9,601 nt of DNA, from positions 1-9,601 of the forward strand of contig JAKSCZ010000272.1 in NCBI GenBank assembly GCA_022360335.1, in the 5' to 3' direction. Shown here piece after piece: positions 4,372 to 9,601 of the stretch. Under the pieces are notes generated by a model. The model searched no databases and had not been told where the DNA came from. It was given only the letters and a program-made list of their open reading frames with translations. Each line of letters begins with the position of its first letter. The first letter of the stretch is position 1. The stretch comes from Pseudomonadota bacterium (GTDB lineage: Bacteria; Pseudomonadota; Gammaproteobacteria; Steroidobacterales; Woeseiaceae). A program made the position numbers and the translations under genes.

Positions 4372-5985
4372 ATGCAACACAGGATAATTACCGCAGCACT
4401 GGCCGTTTCGCTGACCGCGATCGCCCTGCTCGCGCCGGTCCGGTCCGTGCACGCCATGACGGCCGAGCAGTACTTTGCCGACGGCAACCGCCTGTTCCGT
4501 GACGATCTCTACTGGGCCGCGCTGCTTCGCTATCGCCAGGCCGGCGAAGCGGGTCTCGACTCGGCCCTGTTGCACTACAACACGGGCGTTACGCACTTCA
4601 GGGCAAAGCAGCACATCCGGGCACGCGCGTCGCTGCTGAAAGCCGTCGACGACCCCTCACTGCGTGACGCGGGGTGGTACAACCTCGGGCTCAACGCCTG
4701 GGCGCTCGGCGATATCGACGAGGCCCGCCGCTGGTTCCGCCAGGTGCGCGACCGGTCGCAGGACCCTAAACTGCGCAAACTCGCCGTCGTCGCGCTCTCG
4801 CGCATTCGGCTCGCCGCCGAACAACCTGCCGACCGCGAGGCGCCGGTCGAGGAGCGCAGGAAGAAGCGGCCGTTCGCAGACCTCGAGCTAAGGGCTCGCG
4901 TCGGCTACGGCAGTGACGACAACGTCTTCCGTTCGCCCGATCAGACCTACACGGATCGCGCCGACTCGAGGGCACCGCGGGTCGTACCCGTCGTGCAGAG
5001 CGGTGCGTTCGTTCCGGTTCGTCTGTCCGCCAAATACCGCATAAACACCCTGCCGTTCGAGGGCTTTTACGGCGCTTATCGCTTCGCCGGCCGCTATTAC
5101 CTGGATGAACGGCTCGAGAACGCCAACGAATACCTTCAGGAGCTCAGCTTCGGCAGCGAATACGAGCGCTACGACGAAGAGAAGAACCGCGAGCGCCGCG
5201 TGTACAGCGCCTTCACGGTCGCCCAGCACGACGAGGTGTACTTCGATCCCGACGACGGCCTGGCGCGCAACGTCGGCGGGATCGACGTGGACGATCGCAT
5301 GAATTACCTGCGTTACGGTCCGCAGCTCTCGGCGCGGCAGTCCGGGGAACGGTTCTCCTTCGGCATCAACGTCAAGGGCCAGCTCTGGAACTACGAGGAC
5401 GTGGAGGCGGTACCGGAGTACGACCACGAGTACTTTCTCGCCAGGCTGTACGCTCAATACAAATTAACCGACACGTCGCTCCTGCGCGTGACAACCGAAT
5501 TCTACAGCCGCCGTTACGGCGACCGCCCGTCCTTCGATCTCGATGGACGGCAGCGTGCCGGTAACCCGGGCGTGCGCCACGACTACGTATCGCTGGAACT
5601 GCGCGCCCGGCAGAAGATCACCGATTCGATGTGGCTCGGCTTCGACGTCGAACGTACCGAGCGCACCGACCGGCACGTCGGCTACAACGACTACACGCGC
5701 GACAGTTTCGGCTTCGAGATCCACTGGGGTCCGGCTTACCGTTTCGATCTCGAGCTCAGCGGCGTGTACCGGGTGTACGATTTTCCCAACGCCTTCGCCT
5801 TCCACAACCCGCTCGCCGGGAACAAGACGCAGGAGTCGCTCGACACCAGACTCAGGGCATCGTATCGGCTGACGCGCCGGCTGTCGCTGCTTGCCGAGGC
5901 CCGGCTCAGGGAGACCGTGTCCAACGACATCCGTATCCAGTATGAACGAACCCAGTACGTTCTGGGCGTCCTGTGGCAGCACTAG
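4372..5985 (+). CDS. TPR-containing outer-membrane beta-barrel protein
   Basis: The protein has 537 residues. A signal peptide covers 1-28 (cleavage after SVHA). Residues about 31-150 are helical TPR-like repeats: AEQYFADGNRLFRDDLYWAA, LLHYNTGVTHFRAKQHIRAR and AGWYNLGLNAWALGDIDEARR. After a charged linker the rest (about 170-537) is rich in alternating aromatic and polar residues typical of barrel strands, beginning with VGYGSDDNVFRSPDQTY (177-193) and including YRFAGRYYLDER, FSFGINVKGQLWNYEDV and FGFEIHWGPAYRFDLELSGVYRVYDF. The last residues are GVLWQH, so the usual terminal aromatic is one position from the end. Ligand and role are unknown; an assembly platform or porin-like role at the outer membrane is inferred. 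It lies beyond a terminator, so it needs its own promoter; I found no convincing one in 4297-4371. ATG 4372 lacks a clear ribosome site. The stop codon overlaps a REPIN. Confidence 0.87.
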   Translation: MQHRIITAALAVSLTAIALLAPVRSVHAMTAEQYFADGNRLFRDDLYWAALLRYRQAGEAGLDSALLHYNTGVTHFRAKQHIRARASLLKAVDDPSLRDAGWYNLGLNAWALGDIDEARRWFRQVRDRSQDPKLRKLAVVALSRIRLAAEQPADREAPVEERRKKRPFADLELRARVGYGSDDNVFRSPDQTYTDRADSRAPRVVPVVQSGAFVPVRLSAKYRINTLPFEGFYGAYRFAGRYYLDERLENANEYLQELSFGSEYERYDEEKNRERRVYSAFTVAQHDEVYFDPDDGLARNVGGIDVDDRMNYLRYGPQLSARQSGERFSFGINVKGQLWNYEDVEAVPEYDHEYFLARLYAQYKLTDTSLLRVTTEFYSRRYGDRPSFDLDGRQRAGNPGVRHDYVSLELRARQKITDSMWLGFDVERTERTDRHVGYNDYTRDSFGFEIHWGPAYRFDLELSGVYRVYDFPNAFAFHNPLAGNKTQESLDTRLRASYRLTRRLSLLAEARLRETVSNDIRIQYERTQYVLGVLWQH

Positions 5986-6073
5986 GGAGATAAGGGACAG
6001 TTACCTTATCTCCCCTTGTTCGAGCCGTCGACATGGCACGTCACGGAGATAAGGTAACTGTCCCTTATCTCCC
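5985..6073. repeat. REPIN-like element, copy 2
   Basis: The arms 5985-6013 and 6045-6073 are perfect 29-bp reverse complements. Each folds alone: GGAGATAAGG at 5986-5995 pairs with CCTTATCTCC at 6004-6013 around GACAGTTA. The spacer 6014-6044 is 31 nt, equal in length to copy 1 (69-99) but matching it at only about chance level. The element begins on the last base of the TAG stop (5983-5985) of the barrel gene. It may stabilise or end that transcript, but no T-run follows, so it is not a standard terminator. Confidence 0.88.
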
Positions 6074-6101
6074 CGAGCGTTCGCCGGGAGCGCTAATACG
6101 G

Positions 6102-6107
6102 TAAACT
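6102..6107 (+). promoter_or_regulatory. Possible -10 box (TAAACT) of uvrD
   Basis: TAAACT at 6102-6107 is a 4/6 match to the sigma-70 -10 element, with a poor -35 candidate TTCGCC at 6080-6085 (16-bp spacing). Transcription would start near 6114, giving a leader of about 26 nt to GTG 6140. A similar sequence (GTAAACT then GCGCG) precedes trkA, which slightly raises confidence. No LexA box of the CTG-N10-CAG type is apparent between the repeat and the gene. Confidence 0.3.
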
Positions 6108-6139
6108 TGCGCGCTTTCCCGGGCACCCCGGTTGCAAGC

Positions 6140-8308
6140 GTGGACGTCACACCCATTCTCGAAAACCTCAACGACGCGCAGCGCGAAGCCGTCACGGCCG
6201 CGACCGCGCCGACGCTCGTCATCGCCGGCGCCGGCAGCGGCAAGACACGCGTGCTCGTACACCGCGCCGCGTGGCTGATCGACGTCGAAGGCGTGTCGCC
6301 GCACGGCCTGCTTGCCGTGACGTTTACGAACAAGGCGGCGGCCGAGATGCGCGGTCGTATCGAGGCCTTGCTCGACATGCCCGTCCGGCACCTCTGGATC
6401 GGCACGTTCCACGGTCTCGCGCATCGCATGCTCCGCCGGCACTGGCGCGAGGCGGACCTGCCGCAGAATTTCCAGATCATCGATTCGGACGACCAGCTGC
6501 GGCTGATCAAACGCCTCGTCAAGAACCTCGAACTCGACGACGGTCGCTGGGTGCCGAAGGAGATCCAGTGGTTCGTCAACGCACAGAAGGACGAGGGGCT
6601 GCGTCCACGGCACCTCGACGACGGCGGCGACCCCGATCGCCGCCAGATGATCTCCCTCTATCAGTCCTACGAGGAGCTGTGCCAGCGCGGCGGCCTCGTC
6701 GACTTCGCCGAACTCCTGCTCCGCGCACACGAGCTGCTACGCGACAACGAGGAGCTGCTCTCGCACTACCGGCGCCGTTTCGAGCACCTGCTCGTCGACG
6801 AATTCCAGGACACCAACGCCATCCAGTACGCGTGGCTGCGCCTGCTCGGCGGCGGCGGCGTGCCGTTCGTCGTCGGTGACGACGACCAGTCGATCTATCG
6901 CTGGCGCGGTGCGCGAGTCGAGCACATCCAGCAGTTCCGATCGGACTTTCCGGGTACCAAAATCGTCAAACTGGAACAGAATTACCGGTCGACGTCGACG
7001 ATCCTGAACGCGGCCAACGCGGTCATCGAGAACAACGCGTCGCGGCTCGGCAAGAACCTCTGGACCGACGGTGCGAAAGGCGAGCCCATCAAGCTCTACT
7101 CCGCCTATAACGAGCGGGACGAGGCCGACTTCGTCATCGGCCGGCTGCGCGACTGGATCGAACAGGGCAACCTGCGCGCCGAGGCGGCGATCCTGTATCG
7201 CTCGAATGCACAGTCGCGCGTCCTCGAAGAGGGCCTGATCAACAGCGGTATCCCGTATCGCGTCTACGGCGGCCTGCGATTTTTCGAGCGCATGGAGATC
7301 AAGGACGCGCTCGCTTACCTGCGGCTCGTGGCGCACCGCGACGACGACTCGTCGTTCGAGCGCGTCGTGAACAAGCCGACGCGCGGCATCGGCGCCCGGA
7401 CCCTCGATCTGATCCGCCAGTACGCGCGCGCCAACGCGTGCCCGATGTGGCGCGCGGCGGGCGCGATCGCCTCCGACGATCTGCACGGCCGCGCAGCGAA
7501 TGCGGTCGCCGCGTTCATGTCGCTGATCGAGCGACTGGACCGTGAGACGAAGGGACTGGCGCTGCACGACCGGGTCGATCATGTCATTTACCAGAGCGGT
7601 CTCGCCGAGTTCTTCAAGAAGGACAAGGGTGAAAAGGGCGAGACGCGCGTCGAAAACCTCATGGAACTCGTCAGCGCTGCGAAGAGTTTCACGCCCGACC
7701 CCGCCAACGAGATGTCGCCGCTCGACGAATTCCTGTCGCACGCGGCCCTCGAGGCCGGCGAGGGCCAGGCCGATGAGTGGGAGGACTGCGTGCAGCTCAT
7801 GACCATGCACTCGGCCAAGGGTCTCGAATTCCCGCTCGTGTTCCTGTGCGGCATGGAAGACGGGCTGTTTCCGCACCAGCGTTCGATCGCGGACCCGAAC
7901 GGGCTCGAGGAGGAGCGCCGCCTTTGCTATGTCGGCATCACGCGCGCCATGCAATCGCTGTACGTCACCTACGCGGAACAGCGCCGCCTGCACGGCATGG
8001 ACAGCTACTCCCAGCCCTCGCGTTTCATCGCGGAGATCCCCGATGAACACGTCGAAGAGCTGCGTCCCCGCGTCCAGGTATCGCGGCCGGTGCCTGCGCG
8101 GAAAACGCCGCGCCGCCGCCCTGCCTCGACGGCGCCGGGCGACGAGCTGGGCATCCGGCTCGGACAGCGCGTGCGGCACAAAAAATTCGGCGACGGCGTA
8201 ATCCTCAACTGCGAGGGGCAGGGCGCGCACGCGCGCGTCGAGGTCAACTTCGAGACCGCCGGCACGAAATGGCTCGTGCTGAGCTACGCAAATCTGGACT
8301 TGATGTAG
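6140..8308 (+). CDS. uvrD: ATP-dependent DNA helicase II UvrD
   Basis: UvrD is a 3'-5' superfamily 1A helicase that displaces excised strands in nucleotide excision and mismatch repair and can remove RecA or stalled RNA polymerase. The protein (722 residues; E. coli about 720) shows all helicase motifs: Walker A AGAGSGKT (29-36), TFTNKAAAEM (61-70), GTFHGLAHR, DEFQDT (220-225), DDDQSIYRWRGA (247 on), LEQNYRST, TMHSAKGLEF (555 on) and EERRLCYVGITRAMQ (591 on). The C-terminal GQRVRHKKFGDG region (675-722) is the Tudor-like module that binds RNA polymerase. The start is placed at GTG 6140, giving MDVTPILENLNDAQREAV, which aligns with the E. coli N-terminus (MDVSYLLDSLNDKQREAV); a TTG at 6107 would add 11 residues. 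No strong ribosome site is visible. It is transcribed downstream of a REPIN. Confidence 0.97.
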   Translation: MDVTPILENLNDAQREAVTAATAPTLVIAGAGSGKTRVLVHRAAWLIDVEGVSPHGLLAVTFTNKAAAEMRGRIEALLDMPVRHLWIGTFHGLAHRMLRRHWREADLPQNFQIIDSDDQLRLIKRLVKNLELDDGRWVPKEIQWFVNAQKDEGLRPRHLDDGGDPDRRQMISLYQSYEELCQRGGLVDFAELLLRAHELLRDNEELLSHYRRRFEHLLVDEFQDTNAIQYAWLRLLGGGGVPFVVGDDDQSIYRWRGARVEHIQQFRSDFPGTKIVKLEQNYRSTSTILNAANAVIENNASRLGKNLWTDGAKGEPIKLYSAYNERDEADFVIGRLRDWIEQGNLRAEAAILYRSNAQSRVLEEGLINSGIPYRVYGGLRFFERMEIKDALAYLRLVAHRDDDSSFERVVNKPTRGIGARTLDLIRQYARANACPMWRAAGAIASDDLHGRAANAVAAFMSLIERLDRETKGLALHDRVDHVIYQSGLAEFFKKDKGEKGETRVENLMELVSAAKSFTPDPANEMSPLDEFLSHAALEAGEGQADEWEDCVQLMTMHSAKGLEFPLVFLCGMEDGLFPHQRSIADPNGLEEERRLCYVGITRAMQSLYVTYAEQRRLHGMDSYSQPSRFIAEIPDEHVEELRPRVQVSRPVPARKTPRRRPASTAPGDELGIRLGQRVRHKKFGDGVILNCEGQGAHARVEVNFETAGTKWLVLSYANLDLM

Positions 8309-8320
8309 CGCCAACTGATG

Positions 8321-8326
8321 TAAACT
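8321..8326 (+). promoter_or_regulatory. Possible -10 box (TAAACT) of trkA
   Basis: TAAACT at 8321-8326 lies 7 nt before the trkA ATG, so a transcript would start within a base or two of the start codon (leaderless). A weak -35 candidate, TTGATG at 8300-8305 inside the last codons of uvrD, has a short 15-bp spacing. There is no Shine-Dalgarno before ATG 8334, which agrees with leaderless or coupled expression. Weak on its own. Confidence 0.28.
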
Positions 8327-8333
8327 GCGCGAC

Positions 8334-9601
8334 ATGAAAATCCTCATTCTCGGTGCAGGGCAGGTTGGTTCGTCCGCGGCCTACCATCTGTCCCGCGAGG
8401 AGTCCAACGAAGTCACCGTCGTCGACAGGCAGCCCGACATCCTTCGCGAACTCCAGGATCGGCTCGACATCCGCACCGTCGTCGGCCACGCCGCGTATCC
8501 CGAAGTGCTCGAGCGTGCCGGGGCGTCCGACGCGGACATCGTCGTTGCGCTCACCGACTCCGACGAGACGAACATGGTGGCCTGCCAGGTCGCCTATACG
8601 CAATTCCGCACACCGACCAAGATCGCCCGCATTCGCTCGGCCGAGTACATGAATGCGAACAAGCTGTTCACGCAGGACGCGATCCCGATCGACGTGCGCA
8701 TCAGCCCGGAGCAGCTCGTCTGTTCGTTCGTCGAGCAGCTCATCCTGTACCCGGGCTCGACGCAGGTTCTGGATTTCGCCGATGGCCGCGTCCGCCTCGT
8801 GGGCGTCAAGGCGGATCGCGACGGCCTGCTCGTCGGCCAGCGCATCGCCACGCTCAAGGACCACATCCCGAGCACCGAGGCCCGTATCGCCGCGATCTAC
8901 CGCCAGGGTAACGCCATGCTCCCCGACGGCGACACCGTGATCCAGGAAGACGACGAGGTGTTTTTCATCGCCGATCGCAAGGATATCCGGGTGTTCATGA
9001 GCGAGATGCGGCGACTCGAGGATCCGGTCCGGCGCGTCGTCGTGGCCGGCGGCGGAAACATCGGCGTGCGGCTCGCGCTGGCGCTCGAGCAGACCAACCA
9101 GGTCAAGATCATCGAGCGCAATCCGCAGCGCGCGCGCCTCATTTCCGAGCAGCTCAACAAGGCGATCGTACTCGTCGGCGACGCCGCCGACGAAGAGCTG
9201 TTGCTCGAAGAGAACATCGACAACGTCGACGTCTTCTGTGCGCTGACCAACTCCGAGGAAGCCAACATCCTGAGCTCGATGCTGGCGAAGCGCCTCGGAG
9301 CCGGCAAGGTCATGGCACTGATCAACCGCGCGTCGTATGTCGATCTCGTCGAGTCGGGCAGCATCGACATCGCCATCTCGCCGCAGCAGGTGACGATCGG
9401 TTCGCTGCTGGCGCACGTGCGCCGCGGCGACGTCGTCAAGGTGCATTCGCTGAGACGCGGCGCGGCGGAAGCCATGGAAGCAATCGCACACGGCGACAAG
9501 GACACCTCCAAAGTCGTGGGCCGCAAGATCGAGGATATCGAGCTGCCGAAAGGCACCGCCATCGTTGCGATCGTGCGTAATGAGCAGGTGATCATTGCGC
9601 A
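8334..9601 (+). CDS. trkA: Trk system potassium uptake protein TrkA (3' end cut by window)
   Basis: TrkA is the peripheral cytoplasmic subunit that binds NAD(H) and gates the TrkH/TrkG potassium channel. The visible 422 codons contain the duplicated RCK architecture. The first Rossmann domain starts MKILILGAGQVGSSAAYHL (GxGxxG at 7-12), with VVDRQ ending its second strand; DSDETNMVACQVA and IARIRSAEYM follow. An RCK-C domain with EQLVCSFVEQLILYPG and EDDEVFFIADRKDI comes next. The second Rossmann domain has VVVAGGGNIGVRLAL (GGGNIG at 239-244), IIERN, DAADEELL, LTNSEEANILSSMLAKRLGA and IDIAISPQQVTIGSLLAHVRRGDVV, and a second RCK-C begins near the edge. It closely matches E. coli TrkA (458 residues), so roughly 36 residues are missing. 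The gene starts 25 bp after uvrD with no terminator between, so the two may be co-transcribed. Confidence 0.96.
   Translation, partial: MKILILGAGQVGSSAAYHLSREESNEVTVVDRQPDILRELQDRLDIRTVVGHAAYPEVLERAGASDADIVVALTDSDETNMVACQVAYTQFRTPTKIARIRSAEYMNANKLFTQDAIPIDVRISPEQLVCSFVEQLILYPGSTQVLDFADGRVRLVGVKADRDGLLVGQRIATLKDHIPSTEARIAAIYRQGNAMLPDGDTVIQEDDEVFFIADRKDIRVFMSEMRRLEDPVRRVVVAGGGNIGVRLALALEQTNQVKIIERNPQRARLISEQLNKAIVLVGDAADEELLLEENIDNVDVFCALTNSEEANILSSMLAKRLGAGKVMALINRASYVDLVESGSIDIAISPQQVTIGSLLAHVRRGDVVKVHSLRRGAAEAMEAIAHGDKDTSKVVGRKIEDIELPKGTAIVAIVRNEQVIIA

Noticed and set aside
3766..4614. Minus-strand open frame rich in serine opposite the acidic-protein gene
   Set aside because: The poly-Ser reading is a by-product of GAC/GAG repeats read backwards in another frame. 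The plus-strand frame has a signal peptide, a strong ribosome site and a terminator after it.
5985..6073. REPIN copy 2 as an intrinsic terminator for the barrel gene
   Set aside because: The hairpins are strong but no T-run follows either arm, so standard rho-independent termination is not supported.
6737..8347. Long minus-strand open frame opposite uvrD
   Set aside because: It has no recognisable motif and lies fully opposite a helicase with all its motifs intact.
8244..9491. Long minus-strand open frame opposite trkA
   Set aside because: It is a shadow of trkA; the plus frame matches TrkA from start codon to window edge.

Overview
The window is a 9.6 kb piece of a high-GC, gene-dense bacterial chromosome, most likely from a gammaproteobacterium. 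UvrD and TrkA match the Escherichia coli proteins as I remember them along their visible length. The SURF1 / SCO-like / CyoE order also resembles the cytochrome c oxidase (cox) gene block of Pseudomonas-type genomes. Genus and species cannot be fixed from sequence alone.

Layout. Positions 1-161 are a nested inverted repeat: one REPIN-like doublet sits inside the arms of another. It reaches the left window edge. Next comes a short two-helix membrane protein gene (DUF2909-like, minus strand, 151-354), head-to-head with a plus-strand run of cytochrome c oxidase biogenesis genes: SURF1 (371-1084), a membrane-anchored CX3C SCO-like protein (1081-1656) and protoheme IX farnesyltransferase cyoE/ctaB (1668-2567). 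The heme A synthase gene ctaA, often found in this block, is not between its usual neighbours.

A likely regulatory cluster follows: an ECF sigma factor (2634-3173), a one-helix membrane protein placed as its anti-sigma factor but with no cysteines and so no zinc motif (3209-3757), and an exported protein that is about two-thirds Asp and Glu (3770-4231). A strong intrinsic terminator closes it (4260-4296). A separate unit then encodes an exported TPR plus beta-barrel outer-membrane protein (4372-5985). These four genes are the best candidate here for an undescribed system, plausibly an envelope or cation-related stress response. That function is inference from domains and order only.

A second copy of the inner REPIN (5985-6073) starts on the stop codon of the barrel gene. 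Beyond it are two housekeeping genes: uvrD (DNA helicase II, 6140-8308) and trkA (potassium uptake regulator, 8334 to the right edge, lacking its last few dozen codons). I see no tRNA, rRNA, CRISPR array or complete insertion sequence.
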